From the NCBI RefSeq assembly GCF_947501165.1, contig NZ_CANMUU010000001.1, positions 806,001 through 870,000 of the forward strand: 64,000 nt of DNA. Direction: 5' to 3'. Of the stretch, positions 28,334 through 40,500 are shown piece after piece. Positions within the stretch are counted from its first letter, which is position 1; each line of letters starts with the position of its first letter. Made by a program: the position numbers and the translations under genes. Under the pieces are notes generated by a model that searched no databases, had not been told where the DNA came from, and was given only the letters and a program-made list of their open reading frames with translations. The DNA comes from an uncultured Allomuricauda sp. (GTDB lineage Bacteria > Bacteroidota > Bacteroidia > Flavobacteriales > Flavobacteriaceae).

Positions 28334-30019
28334 CTAGGTTTTTTGTTCAATTTTTGCCCAAGTATCTCGCAAAGTAACCGTTCGGTTAAAAACTAAGTGT
28401 TCTGGTGTAGAATCCAAATCCACATTAAAGTATCCCAACCTTTGAAACTGGAATCTGTCTCCCGGTTTTGCATCTTTCAAACTTGGCTCCATGTGTCCGG
28501 TAATCTTTTGCAATGAATTAGGATTAACAAAATCCATAAACTCTTTGTCTTTATGGCCATCTGGAGTGGCATCTGTAAACAACCTATCGTACAATCGCAC
28601 TTCGGCCGCAATGGCATGTGAAGATGAAACCCAATGCAGTGTTCCCTTTACTTTTCTAAGACTTTCTTCGGTTCCACTTCCACTTTTACTTTTTGGGTCA
28701 TATGTACATTGCACTTCTACCACATTGCCGTCTTCATCTTTGGTACAGCTTTCGGCTTTTATTATATATCCATTCTTAAGGCGAACCTCTCCGCCTAATT
28801 TTAATCTAAAGAACTTACGATTGGCCTGCTCCCTAAAATCCTCTTGTTCTATATACAGTTCTCTGGAGAAAGGTACTTTTCTTGTACCCGATTTTTCATC
28901 CTCAGGATTATTCTCAGCATCCAACCATTCTTCCTTTCCTTCTTCGTAATTAGTAATAATAACTTTAAGAGGATTCAGAACCGCCATAACCCTTGGGGCT
29001 ATTTTGTTTAAATGCTCTCTTACATGAAACTCCAACAAAGAAACATCAACCACATTGTCCCTTTTTGCAATCCCTATGGTATCTGCAAAATTTCTTATGG
29101 ATTCAGGGGTATATCCTCTTCTCCTCAAGCCAGATATAGTAGGCATCCTTGGATCGTCCCAGCCTGAAACAATATTGTTTTCAACCAATTGTAATAGCTT
29201 TCGCTTACTCACCACGGTATGACTCAGGTTTCTTCGTGCAAATTCCCTTTGTTTGGGTCTTAGTCTATTTTCTGATACCAACTGGTCCAAAAACCAGTTA
29301 TAAAGCTCTCTGTGAGGCAAAAACTCCAAAGTACATAAGGAGTGGGACACTTGTTCAATATAATCGCTTTCGCCATGTGTCCAATCATACATTGGATATA
29401 TACACCAATCGGTATTTGTTCTGTGATGCGCTTTATGGAGCACACGATACATTACCGGATCACGCATAAGCATATTTGAAGAAGCCATATCTATCTTTGC
29501 CCTTAAAACATGGTCTCCTTCCTTAAAATCGCCATTTTTCATACCCTCAAAAAGACTCAAATTTTCCTCAATGGAACGATTTCTATATGGACTTTCTCGG
29601 CCAGGTTCTGTTGGAGTTCCTTTTTGATCTGCAATTTCTTCTGAAGTCTGACTATCTACGTATGCTTTTCCTTCTTGAATAAGTACTACAGCCCAATCAT
29701 ACAACTGTTGGAAATAATCTGAAGCGTAACACTCTGTATCCCAATCAAATCCTAGCCATTTGATGTCCTTTTTAATCGCGTCTACGTATTCCTTTTCCTC
29801 CTTTGCGGGGTTTGTGTCATCGAATCTCAAATTCACAGGGGCGTTGTATTTTATCCCCAATCCAAAATTGAGACAAATAGAGCTTGCATGTCCAATATGG
29901 AGATAGCCATTAGGCTCCGGTGGGAACCGAAAACGCAGCTGGTCTTTTACATATTCTGCCCTTAAGTCATCCTCAATGATGTGCTCTATAAAATTCAGTG
30001 ATTTTTCCTCTTCGCCCAT
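28334..30019 (-). CDS. glnS: Glutaminyl-tRNA synthetase
   Basis: I choose ATG 30019 ([14 protein letters not shown]); the frame opens with a TTG at 30025. About 561 residues. The HIGH motif is [16 protein letters not shown] (residues about 33-48) and the KMSKS-type motif is VVSKRKL. A C-terminal beta-barrel anticodon-binding part follows. It charges tRNA-Gln directly in the cytosol. The gene converges on the SPFH gene across a shared terminator. Confidence 0.98.
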   Translation of the reverse strand: MGEEEKSLNFIEHIIEDDLRAEYVKDQLRFRFPPEPNGYLHIGHASSICLNFGLGIKYNAPVNLRFDDTNPAKEEKEYVDAIKKDIKWLGFDWDTECYASDYFQQLYDWAVVLIQEGKAYVDSQTSEEIADQKGTPTEPGRESPYRNRSIEENLSLFEGMKNGDFKEGDHVLRAKIDMASSNMLMRDPVMYRVLHKAHHRTNTDWCIYPMYDWTHGESDYIEQVSHSLCTLEFLPHRELYNWFLDQLVSENRLRPKQREFARRNLSHTVVSKRKLLQLVENNIVSGWDDPRMPTISGLRRRGYTPESIRNFADTIGIAKRDNVVDVSLLEFHVREHLNKIAPRVMAVLNPLKVIITNYEEGKEEWLDAENNPEDEKSGTRKVPFSRELYIEQEDFREQANRKFFRLKLGGEVRLKNGYIIKAESCTKDEDGNVVEVQCTYDPKSKSGSGTEESLRKVKGTLHWVSSSHAIAAEVRLYDRLFTDATPDGHKDKEFMDFVNPNSLQKITGHMEPSLKDAKPGDRFQFQRLGYFNVDLDSTPEHLVFNRTVTLRDTWAKIEQKT

Positions 30020-30025
30020 AATCAA

Positions 30026-30283
30026 TAATTGAAGCGCAAATGTAGCAAAAACAGTTGCTTCAGACTATTTAAAGCATCAAGTGTATACAAAGTAGGCCAT
30101 TTCACAACAGTTTTGGTATGACCCACAACAATATCTTTCCTTTCCACTTAATAAAAATCATATTTGTTATTGGAATACTGTATGAAAATTTGGCTGCCGT
30201 AGAACAGCTGCCAAACAACTCAACATCTTAAGGGGCACATATTTGGGGCAAATTTTGTCGACAACCTCTTAAAACTAACGCTG
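30026..30283. other. Intergenic leader upstream of the gliding operon
   Basis: A 258-nt gap between the divergent glnS and sprC-like genes. It holds an imperfect hairpin, TTTGGCTGC (30189-30197) and GCTGCCAAA (30207-30215), with a 9-nt loop and one T-T mismatch. No exact TAnnTTTG element was found. The promoter of the long operon should lie here. Confidence 0.4.
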
Positions 30284-32548
30284 ATGAGAAAAAATAATTC
30301 AACCTACAGCATTCCAACAATCATTGCTATTGTGATGATGTTTTTTTCTATGGGTGCTACCGCACAGATCTTGAATCAACCCGAAGCGGCTCCCAATCCG
30401 AATCTAGGAAGCGGCTTTCCTTGGACAGCTGCCTGTGCCTCTGCCAGTTTCAATGAATATTTTGTCAATTTTACCTGGAACTTTCCATTGGTCGAATCTG
30501 ATAATGAGTTTATACTCGAACTTTCAGATTCCAATGGGAACTTTGGCGACCCTGAAGAACTAGCCCGTGTTTCCGATAAGAATACTGATTTTGATTTTGA
30601 TTTTGAATTCACGGTTCCAAATGATGCACGAGGAGAGAACTATAGGCTGCGTGTACGAAGTACAAACCCATCGAAAACCAGCCCTCCATCAGTTCCTTAT
30701 CCTATGTATTTTGTTGACTTTGCAACACCTTTGCGCATTAGTCAAGATGGCAACGGAACGCTACCAGATGGAGGAGAGATTCAGCAGTGCGATGGAGGTT
30801 CAATTACTTTGGCCACCCATAACATTCCAAATGCCAGCACCTACCAGTATAATTGGTATAGAAGTTCCACTTTACTAGGTGAAAAATCAAATCAACTGAC
30901 CGTTTCAACTCCTGGAATGTACTATGTAGAGTTGGACTATGGTAGTATCTGTACTGGCTCTGCCAATACGTCTTCCAATATTATAGAAGTACTAACAGGT
31001 TCTTCGCTCGGCGTAGCAATAGCGGGTTCAAGTACGGTGGACCTGTGTATAGGCGACCCATATACACTTACTGCAAACTTAGACGGTTCAGGCCTTACAT
31101 ATACTTGGTACAAAGATGGTTCCATAATCTCTGGTCCTACAGTTGAAGGAAACACATTGAATATAAACACTTCATCTTCGGGTTTTGAAGGAAACTATGA
31201 AGTTGAAATAGAGGGCGCGGGTGCATGTACAGAAAGATCTTCCTCTGTCACCGTTCAAAATCTAGGTTCAGTTTCAGCAACTCTTCAAAATGAAGAGAAT
31301 ATTGTACTTCTTCCGGGCCAAGACGAAACTTTATCTGTAACCACGAATGCGGTCTCTCCCACTTTTCAGTGGTTTAAAGATGGAGCCGCCCTTTCAGGAG
31401 AAACAAGTAGCTCTTTGACAATCAATGATGTTGGGGTCTATTTTGCTCGAGTAACGGAAACAGCGGGTTCCTGTGTCACATCTGCTCCGGTAGATTCAGA
31501 AAGTACTACGGTTGTCTCCCCTAATTCCTTTGAGTTTACCATTGATTTTGTTGGCGGTTATGTTGAGTGTGTAGATTCCAATGCTACAATCGGTATTGCT
31601 ACAATCGATGCCATTGGCTCTTCTGGTGTAAGAACAGATGTTACCTCAGCATTGGAAAATTCATTTGCCTACCAATGGTCCTACAATGGAAGCCCCCTTG
31701 CTGGAGAAACTTCTAGAACCCTAACAATAACGGATAATGTCAATAACGGCGCTTATACTTTAAATGGGACATTATCTTCTTTTAATGCCAGCTCTAACTC
31801 ATTGAACGTAAGATTAGCAACCAATGAAACATTGGCTCTAACTTCTGATGGAACTGTGCTTTGTCCTGATGGTAGTAGCTTAACTATAACTACGTCAAGA
31901 GATTTGTCGGGAGAAACTTTTCAATGGCTAAAAGATGGTAGCAGCTTCGATACCTCATCAACAGCTTTGACTGTTACCGAGTCCGGAACATATCAATTAA
32001 GTGTAGATACCAATGATTGTCCTTTGGTTTCCAACGAAATAACCGTAATTCCATTTGACGAGTCCTTACTTGTATTGGACAGTCCAGAAAATATAATAAT
32101 CATCGAAGGGGAAACAGAAACCGTTACCGCAAGTGGTGCCCAATCTTATGAATGGTTTGATGAAAATAACACCTTATTAAGCAGTCAGGATTCCTTTTCA
32201 TTTAATGCTGAAGGACAATATTTGTTAACCGCTGATTTTGGTAATTGTTCCGTTAGCAGAGTAATTACGGTATCCTTTAGAGACACTTTTGCCATTCCAA
32301 ATGTGATTACGGCAAATGGTGATGGTATAAACGATCTTTGGGTTCTACCAAATACTTTCTCTAGAGACCCACAGGTATTAGTTACCATTTTTGATGAAAG
32401 AGGTAAGGAGGTTTTCAGTCAGACTAACTACGAAAACAACTGGCCAGAATCTACTACTCCCTTTAGTCAACAGAACATGATTTTCTATTACAGGTTGACC
32501 CGCGAAGGTAAGAACCTAAGGCAAGGAACCATAACAGTTATCAGATAA
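30284..32548 (+). CDS. sprC: SprC-like secreted protein with T9SS type B (gliding motility-associated) C-terminal domain
   Basis: A 754-residue exported protein with signal peptide (MRKNNSTYSIPTIIAIVMMF...ATAQ). The body has several Ig/PKD-like beta domains, each with a YxWY/QWFKDG type core (YTWYKDGS, FQWFKDGA, FQWLKDGS). The last 85 residues, from about AIPNVITANGDGINDLWVLP, form the CHU_C-type sorting domain used for type IX secretion. Gene order with the next three genes matches sprC-sprD-sprB-sprF of Flavobacterium johnsoniae, in which the genes support surface motility. The name rests mainly on synteny. It ends 7 nt before the next gene. Confidence 0.75.
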   Translation: MRKNNSTYSIPTIIAIVMMFFSMGATAQILNQPEAAPNPNLGSGFPWTAACASASFNEYFVNFTWNFPLVESDNEFILELSDSNGNFGDPEELARVSDKNTDFDFDFEFTVPNDARGENYRLRVRSTNPSKTSPPSVPYPMYFVDFATPLRISQDGNGTLPDGGEIQQCDGGSITLATHNIPNASTYQYNWYRSSTLLGEKSNQLTVSTPGMYYVELDYGSICTGSANTSSNIIEVLTGSSLGVAIAGSSTVDLCIGDPYTLTANLDGSGLTYTWYKDGSIISGPTVEGNTLNINTSSSGFEGNYEVEIEGAGACTERSSSVTVQNLGSVSATLQNEENIVLLPGQDETLSVTTNAVSPTFQWFKDGAALSGETSSSLTINDVGVYFARVTETAGSCVTSAPVDSESTTVVSPNSFEFTIDFVGGYVECVDSNATIGIATIDAIGSSGVRTDVTSALENSFAYQWSYNGSPLAGETSRTLTITDNVNNGAYTLNGTLSSFNASSNSLNVRLATNETLALTSDGTVLCPDGSSLTITTSRDLSGETFQWLKDGSSFDTSSTALTVTESGTYQLSVDTNDCPLVSNEITVIPFDESLLVLDSPENIIIIEGETETVTASGAQSYEWFDENNTLLSSQDSFSFNAEGQYLLTADFGNCSVSRVITVSFRDTFAIPNVITANGDGINDLWVLPNTFSRDPQVLVTIFDERGKEVFSQTNYENNWPESTTPFSQQNMIFYYRLTREGKNLRQGTITVIR

Positions 32549-32555
32549 CCAAAGA

Positions 32556-34595
32556 ATGAACCTCAACAAACACATACTACTAATTACGCTTTCATTATTA
32601 TCCCTTTCTGGTCTTTGGAGTCAGGAAGAAACTCCTTTTGTGAGCTATGAGGTTCCTTCCCAAAACCTCTTGAAGTTTAATCGCTTCTTGATAAACCCAA
32701 CTTTTTCAACAGTTCGGGAAGATAAGTCGTACATCAATTTGTTTCATAGAAACCAATCGGTCTCTTTTGATGACAACAACCAGGTGTACTTTCTTAGTTA
32801 TAGTGGTAGAGTTGGGGATAGAAGTGGGGTTGGTCTTAGTTTGTTTACAAATCGTGAAGGGCTTTTCAATAACTTCGGTGTACATGCAAATTATGCATAT
32901 GGTGTGAAGTTAAGCCCAAAAAGCAACTTCACTTTTGGAGCTAATTTTTCATATTATCAAAGTGCTTTCAATCAAAATAGAGCAAACACAGTCGACGATG
33001 ACCCTTTTTTGAATAGCCTTGAAAGCAGTTCATTAATTTCATTTCAACCAGGTTTCAATATTTCTTTTGGAAAGTTTGATTTTGGCGGATTTGCGGAAAA
33101 CCTTTTTGACTACAATTTAAAAAATAGTGAATCCGTCACAGATTTCAATGAAAAAACCTATTCAGGACATCTTCAATATACCCATCAGTTTAAAAATGCT
33201 GCGGGCATCCTAGAACAAGGAAGACTCATGCCTCTGGCGCGGGTAAGAAAAGTAGGAAAAGAAGATATTACTTTGGGGGGAAGTTTGGTGATGGACCTTC
33301 CAAAACTAGGTTGGGTACAAGCAGGTTATGATGACTTTTATGGTGCTTCGGCAGGGCTTGGTTTCAACTTAAACAAGAACCTGTCCATTGGCTATACCGT
33401 TGAAAAGGGTTTGACCAATAACTTCGAAAACTTTGGTGTAAGTCATGAGGTCTCACTGGCCTATTCATTTACTCCCAACCTAACTGAAGATCGAGTACTT
33501 CTTGAAAAAGAAAATGATTTAGTTCAAAATGATAGTATTCCCCAAGAAAATTTAACCCTTTCAGATAAAGATTTAGAGATAGCCCAATTAAGGGAAAAAC
33601 TAGCAGAAAATGACGCTATTCTAGACGAGCTCTTGTTCCGTCAAGATTCCATTGAGCAAAATAGAAAACAAGACCTTGAACGTCGCTTTGAATCCGTAAT
33701 GAAAATGGTTCGAAGAGAGACTAAGGGTAATCAGCCTGAAGTAGAAAAAAGAGCGAGAGAACTATATTTTGAAAACGTAGACAGTTCTTCTTTAGTGAGT
33801 AGAACCAAAAAACAACCCATATCCAACCATGGGCTTTCTAATACCTCATCAGTTAATAGGGTAATTAAAATAGATAGAAACTCAGCAAATACTGCTTCTC
33901 GCTCCACAAATGTTGCAAAAGATAGAACTATAAATACATCCAAAGCGCAATCCCGGTCCTTTGGTTACAACTATCCGGTATTTGATATTCCCGATGTTGA
34001 AACTGGTCATTATCTGATTGCTAATGTTTATCGGGAAGATGAAAACTTAAATCGCTTTTTGGACGAGTTGCACGGTCTAGGAATCAATGCCAGATATTTT
34101 GAAAACCCAAAGAACAATCTAAAGTATGTTTATTTAGAGCACTCTCAATCCAAAACACAGGTTGCAGAACAATACAAGACTCAGTTATCCGGCAAGTTTT
34201 TGGCGCCAATGTGGGTGATGTCAGTAAAAAATGATATCTCCACATTGCCTGTTGCGATGCAAACAAGGAATTCCAACCAAACAAAGAATTCCCATCAAAA
34301 CAACGGCGGCTCAGCCACCTATAAAACCTTTGACATCGATGGACATGGACAAGGCTATTACATAATTGCCAGCGTATTTGCCACATCCCAAGATGCCAGA
34401 ACATTTGTAAAAGAGCTCCAGTCCAGGGGGTTCGACGCAAAATACTTCACCAATCCCGAGGACAATTTCCGCTATGTGTACCTGAAAAAACATGACACCT
34501 GGACAAATGCATTAACCTCATACTATACCAAACTGAACGCTTCGTATGATGACGATATGTGGATCATGCGGGTAAAACCAAACTATACAAGTTAA
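32556..34595 (+). CDS. sprD: SprD-like PorP/SprF-family outer-membrane protein with two SPOR-like repeats
   Basis: A 679-residue protein with a signal peptide (ending LSGLWSQ). Residues about 25-310 form the PorP/SprF-type beta-barrel (YEVPSQNLLKFNRFLINPTFS start; FTFGANFSYYQ strand pattern). A charged coiled coil follows at about 320-400. Two similar SPOR-like units close the protein, starting at residues about 472 (GHYLIANVYREDENLNRFL) and 589 (GYYIIASVFATSQDARTFV), each with a FLDELHGLG/FVKELQSRG helix and a YVYL strand. SPOR domains bind denuded glycan, so it may tie the barrel to the wall (inference). It sits 1 nt before the giant adhesin gene. Confidence 0.75.
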   Translation: MNLNKHILLITLSLLSLSGLWSQEETPFVSYEVPSQNLLKFNRFLINPTFSTVREDKSYINLFHRNQSVSFDDNNQVYFLSYSGRVGDRSGVGLSLFTNREGLFNNFGVHANYAYGVKLSPKSNFTFGANFSYYQSAFNQNRANTVDDDPFLNSLESSSLISFQPGFNISFGKFDFGGFAENLFDYNLKNSESVTDFNEKTYSGHLQYTHQFKNAAGILEQGRLMPLARVRKVGKEDITLGGSLVMDLPKLGWVQAGYDDFYGASAGLGFNLNKNLSIGYTVEKGLTNNFENFGVSHEVSLAYSFTPNLTEDRVLLEKENDLVQNDSIPQENLTLSDKDLEIAQLREKLAENDAILDELLFRQDSIEQNRKQDLERRFESVMKMVRRETKGNQPEVEKRARELYFENVDSSSLVSRTKKQPISNHGLSNTSSVNRVIKIDRNSANTASRSTNVAKDRTINTSKAQSRSFGYNYPVFDIPDVETGHYLIANVYREDENLNRFLDELHGLGINARYFENPKNNLKYVYLEHSQSKTQVAEQYKTQLSGKFLAPMWVMSVKNDISTLPVAMQTRNSNQTKNSHQNNGGSATYKTFDIDGHGQGYYIIASVFATSQDARTFVKELQSRGFDAKYFTNPEDNFRYVYLKKHDTWTNALTSYYTKLNASYDDDMWIMRVKPNYTS

Positions 34596-34596
34596 G

Positions 34597-37500
34597 ATGT
34601 CCAATCACATACTAAAAACCCTTATCTGCCTTTTTGGCATTGGATTATTAGGTCTAAAAACTAGCGCGCAGGTCGAAGTGCCTTTCACGCCTAGATTGGA
34701 TAATTCATTCATCAACATTAAGGGTGACTACACTTTTCTTTCCAACAGTATAATAAACCGCGTGGATGGGAGCAACACTGCAAATGACCCCTTTAACGGA
34801 AACTCCAATAACAATGGGTTCCATAGGGATTATATCGATATAGACTCCGATCCAACAACTTTTAGTTCAAGTAGTTCTACCTTGACCCTTCCGTTCTGTT
34901 CGCGGATTTATTGGGCAGGACTTTATTGGTCTGCAAACTATCAACAAGAAGTACTTAACAATACACAAATACCAACTCTGCCCCAAAATGATACGCAGAG
35001 GCTCGATTTTACTCAAATAAAATTTAGGGTTCCAGGAAGTACAACCTATATGGATTTACAAGCCGACAACAATCCAGACCCTGTCGGAGAGGAGGATGCG
35101 ATAATCTATGATAATGTCAATTTTAAAGACTCCCCCTATACATGTTTTAAAAATGTAACCAATATTCTTCAAGGTCTAGCCGACCCTGCTGGAGAATACT
35201 TTGTGGGGAACGTAAGAGCAACAAGAGGGCGAAGTGTTGGTGGTGCTGGTGGATGGACGCTTGTTATTATTTACGAAAACCCAACCCTTAACGGAAGATA
35301 CATTTCAGTTTTTGATGGCTATGCAGGTGTAAGTGGCAGTTCAAGTGCCGACATCAATGTTTCTGGTTTTAATACCATCCCCGTGGGTCCTGTTCGTGCG
35401 CGATTGGGTGCCAGTGTGGTTGAAGGAGATCGTAGTATTTCTGGGGATGCCTTTCGCATTCAAACCCCTTTGAATCCGGGGTTCACTAGCCTTTCCAATG
35501 CAGGAAACCCAGCGAACAATTTCTTTAACTCCAACATCACCATTGATGGTGCTGATGTGACCACTAGGAATATATCTGCTACAAACACTTTGGGTTTTGA
35601 CTCCGATATATTTGAAATCAACAACCCGGCAAATAGTATAATTGCCAATACCGAAACCGATGCAACTCTAAGACTGTTCACGCAAGGTGATGCTTTTGGG
35701 GCCTTTTTGGTGACCTTTGGAGTAGAAATCATAGAGCCCAACATTGTACTTGAAAAAAGAGTTGAAGATATTGGCGGAAATGATATTACTGGGCTAGGGG
35801 TGAATCTTGGACAGGTTTTGGACTATGTCCTTTCCTTTGTCAATACTGGAAATGATGATGCAACAAATTATGTAATCCGAGATGTATTGCCCACCAACGT
35901 TACTCTAGACGAAGCTTCATTGACTCTTCCAACTGGAGTTACCTATGTGTATGATGAGCCTAATCGTGAAATCACCTTTACCATTCCGGATAACCTAGTA
36001 GAAGAAGGTGATCCCATTTCATCCATTAGAATGCGTGTACAAGTAGCGCAAAACTGCTTCGATTTTGTGGACGCTTGTACCGATGTTATCCAAAACCAGG
36101 CTTTTTCTACCTATGAAGGTGTAATCAATGATAACCAAATTAGTGATGACCCCAGTGTTTCCGATTTTGACGATTGTGGTTTTACAACGCCAGGAGCAAC
36201 CAACTTTTTATTGGATGACCTAAATGCCTGTAACTTTAGCAGAACTGTGGAGCTTTGTGGAAACTCGGTTACACTTGATGCCGGGGACAATTTTGACGCC
36301 TATGTTTGGTATAGGGATGAAAACGGAAACAACTCCATTGATGCAGGGGATACAGTATTGAACGACGGAGACCCAGACGGAGACCCAAGCACACTAACGG
36401 TAACAGATATAGGGACTTACATTGTGGATAAGCAAGTTGCAGATCCGTGTAAAGACTTCGCCGAAATCATTGTTGTGGAGCGAGTGGGAGCCACGCAGAC
36501 CAATCCGATTACAACTCTGATAAACGACACTTCCAATACGGTGGAAGGCGAAATCGTAATCTGCCCCAATGATGGTAGTGAATTACCGGAAATCTTTCTC
36601 TGCGGCTTGAACGACACCGAACTGGTTCAAATAAATATTCCAGATGCTGTTAGTATAGAGTGGGAACTTTTAGATGAATCTAGCTGTTCTGCCGCAACTT
36701 CAGGATGTGCCAACACCAACAACAGTTGCACATGGAATGTTGTAGAAACAGGAAGCGATTTTACAGCTTCAGATGCTGGCCAATATCGTTTGGTCATCAA
36801 TTACCAAAATGGATGTTTCAGCAGATTCTACTTTAATATTTTCAAAAACCCTCTAGACCCTCAGGTCAACACAAGAGATATTATTTGTAGCACCAATGGT
36901 AATATAACCGTAACCAATATGCCGCTGGATTACGAGTACCGTTTGATTGATCAATCTACTGGAAATGTAATTGTAGGCTACAACCCAAGTCCAAGTTTCG
37001 ATATTGCAACCAATGGTGCATATACTGTTGAAATGCGTCAACAAGGCGTGGTTGATGGTTGTGTGTTTGTGCTCGATAATATTGGAATACTTGATAGGGA
37101 TTTTCAAGTGGATGTGACCACAAAAGATACCGATTGTAATGGTCTTGGGGAGATTTCAATCTCTGTTTTAAATGTTGAGCCCCAATACTACTATGAAATT
37201 TCTCAAGGGGGCATTACCGTAGACACTTTTGGACCATCAACGGACAACAACTACACTTTCGAAAATCTAAATGATGGTATATATGATGTTCTAGTTACTA
37301 CCGACGATGTTTGTAATTATACGGAACAAGTAACCATCAACGATGTTACAGACTTGGATGTAACCGCGGTCACCACCAAAAATATAGATTGTACGGACGG
37401 TATCATTACAGTGACAGGATCTGGCGGTTTTCCCAATCCCGATTATGTTTATGCCATTTGGAGCCGCGACGGGGTTGACCTCTATACCTCCGTCAATGAC

Positions 37501-40500
37501 ATACCGGCTAGTGAATTCCAAGTCCCTAACGACTTTACATTCACAAATGGCGAAGAAGGAGACTATGAATTCATCGTTGTTGATGGGAACAATTGTACAT
37601 TCATTTCCAATGTGGCTACCGTTGTCGTAGCACCCGCAATTGTCTATACAACATCCCAGACCGAAGTTTCATGTTTTGGCGGCAATGATGGGTCCATTGC
37701 TTATAATGTGACAAACACCAACGGGTATACCTTGGATTTCACCTTGACACCAACAGTTGGTGCACCAACGACGAATACCTCTGGCTCATTTACTAACCTT
37801 CCCGCTGGTGATTATACCGTTACGGTTACCCAAACCCAAGGAGGTGTAAGCTGTGACGAAATAGACAATTTTACGATTACCGAACCTGCTGTGGGCATTT
37901 CTGCAAATACGGTCTTAATCCAAGATTTTACCTGTTTACAAGATGGGGTTATTGAAGCTCAAAATATTGCTGGCGGAACAGCTCCATATGAATACAGCAT
38001 AGACGGAATCAACTTCTTTAATGGAGCAGGAGCAGAGCGATTCTCCAACTTAACAGCAGGAACTTATACTATTACGGTTAGGGATGCGAACAACTGTACG
38101 TTCGTAACAAATGCAATCACATTGGACCCTTTAAATCCACCAACGGATTTGACCTTTACTGCTACTACACCTAATTGCCCTGCTTTAACCTCTGATGTCA
38201 CAGTAACTTCTGTGAATGGTGATGCTCCTTTTGTTTTTGAAATTATAGCTCCAGCACCTTTGGCTGCTACTTCCATAACGGGAAATAGCGCAGATTTTGA
38301 TGCTCTTGCTCCAGACACATATACTTTTAGAGTCACGGATGGAAGAGGATGTGTCTATGATGAATCCTTTACCATAAGCCCTGTGTCGCAAATCAGTGTT
38401 ACAGGTCAATTGGTTAGCAACATTAGTTGTTTGACCAGTACGGATGGTGAATTAACTTTTACGGTCTCGGACTTCAATACGGATTTCAACTATTCCATTA
38501 CTGGGCCTTCCAATTTCAATGGAAACAACGAAACCAATGGAACCATTTCCTTATCCAACTTGGATGATGGAACATACGATATTACAGTAACAGATAATTT
38601 AACCAATTGTACTGCCACGGCGAGTGTGACCATAAATGCCCCTTCGGCGGCTTTAACTTTGAGTGCCTCTGAGGTTCAGCCCACATGTACCTCAACAGGA
38701 GGTGTAACCCTTTCCTCAACAGGAGGTTGGGGAGGAAATAGTTTTACACTTACCAATCCTGACGCTACACCTTTTGGAACCAATAGTACCGGTGTTTTCA
38801 ATAACTTAACCCAGACCGGACTTTATACAGCTTCAGTTACTGACGCTAATGGTTGTGTTGTTACAACTAGTTTTACTTTGAATCCTGCAATTGCGCCAGT
38901 CCTGGCTATTGTTCCCAACGATTTTTGCTTTGACAATGCTGTTGGATTGACACTGACGGCTAATATTACCTCAGGTGGAGATGGAAACTATCAGTACAGC
39001 CTTAATGGTGGGGGTTTTGGGACCAACAACGTCTTTTCTGGATTGACCTCAGGAACATATACCATAGAGGTGCGAGATGGAAATAACTGTACCGATACAG
39101 AAACGATTACAATTAATCCTGAGTTAACTGTTGTTGCTTCAGCGCCAAACATAACCGCTTGCGCCACATCCACCAATGTGGATATCACTCCAGCAGGAGG
39201 AGATGGCAATTATGTTTTTGCCATTGTAGGTGATGGTGTGACTCCTACCGGTGGAGACTTTTCTACCACCAACCCTATAAGCGTCACCGGTGTGGGTGAT
39301 TATGATGTATATGTGCGAGATAACGGAGGCGCCTCCGGATTTTGTGAGGCTTCATTCGATTTGAATATTGTACAAGATGCACCATTATCTCTCGCTATTT
39401 CCGATACCGGAATTCTGTGTAGTGGTGAGGCCCAGGCTAATATTAACATTGTTGCATCTGGAGGTGAGGCTCCATTTCAATATAGTATTGACAATGGTAC
39501 TACATACCAAACTTCCAATGTCTTCGTAAATCAGATTGCAGGAAATTATGACATTCGAGTAAGGGATGCGAATAATTGTGAGGTTTCACAAGCCTACAAC
39601 ATTACGGAACCTTTTACCTTATCAGCTTCTGCGGCTGTAACCCAATTGGCAGAATGTAACCCTGGTTTGGGTGCCGAAGTAAGAATCACAAATGCCATTG
39701 GGGGAACTGCTCCTTATGAATATAGTTTTGATGGAGGTACCAACTATGCTGCTAGTCCTATTGGGTTCTTGCTGCCTGGAACTCACACCGTATTTATTCG
39801 AGATGCCAACAACTGTACATTCCCAATGTCAGTAACAGTAGAGCCAGAGCCCACGCCTCCTGGAATTACCCCGTCTATTGTTTACGAATGTGATGGTGAA
39901 GGAACTGTTACACTGACCCCCGATAGTGTTGATTTTGACTACACCTATGAAATTGGAGGAACTCCAAACACACCGGCGACCTCAAATGTTTTCAACAATG
40001 TTCCCGTAGGCACAAATACATTTACCATAAACTACTCTAGCAACATTCCTCCTTCACCTAGCGTGCTTTTGTTAGAGGATTTTGGTGTTGGACCCAATAC
40101 ATCAATTCCCCAGGTAGACACGGCATTTTATTGTTACGAATCACAGGATGCCTCTTTAGGTACTTGTCCAGATGCAAACTTTCAAATTAACGACTTACAG
40201 TATAGCGTTACCAACAATATCGTTGCACCATTCCCCGCGTGGAGAAGTCCAAATGATGCATCTCTCACTCCTAACGGAAGATATTTAGCAGTTAATGTTG
40301 GAAATCCCGGGGTCAACACCGTAGTATATTTCAAAGAGGATATTGAAGTTATCCCAAATAGGGATGTTGTTTTCTCATTGGCCGTTTTCAACCTTGTCCG
40401 ACAAGGCAGAAACCTTATTGAACCGAACATTCTTGTTGAGCTTGTAGACCCTTCTGGGGTTGTAATTTCAAGCGGTACAACAGGTGCAATTCCTGAAAAC

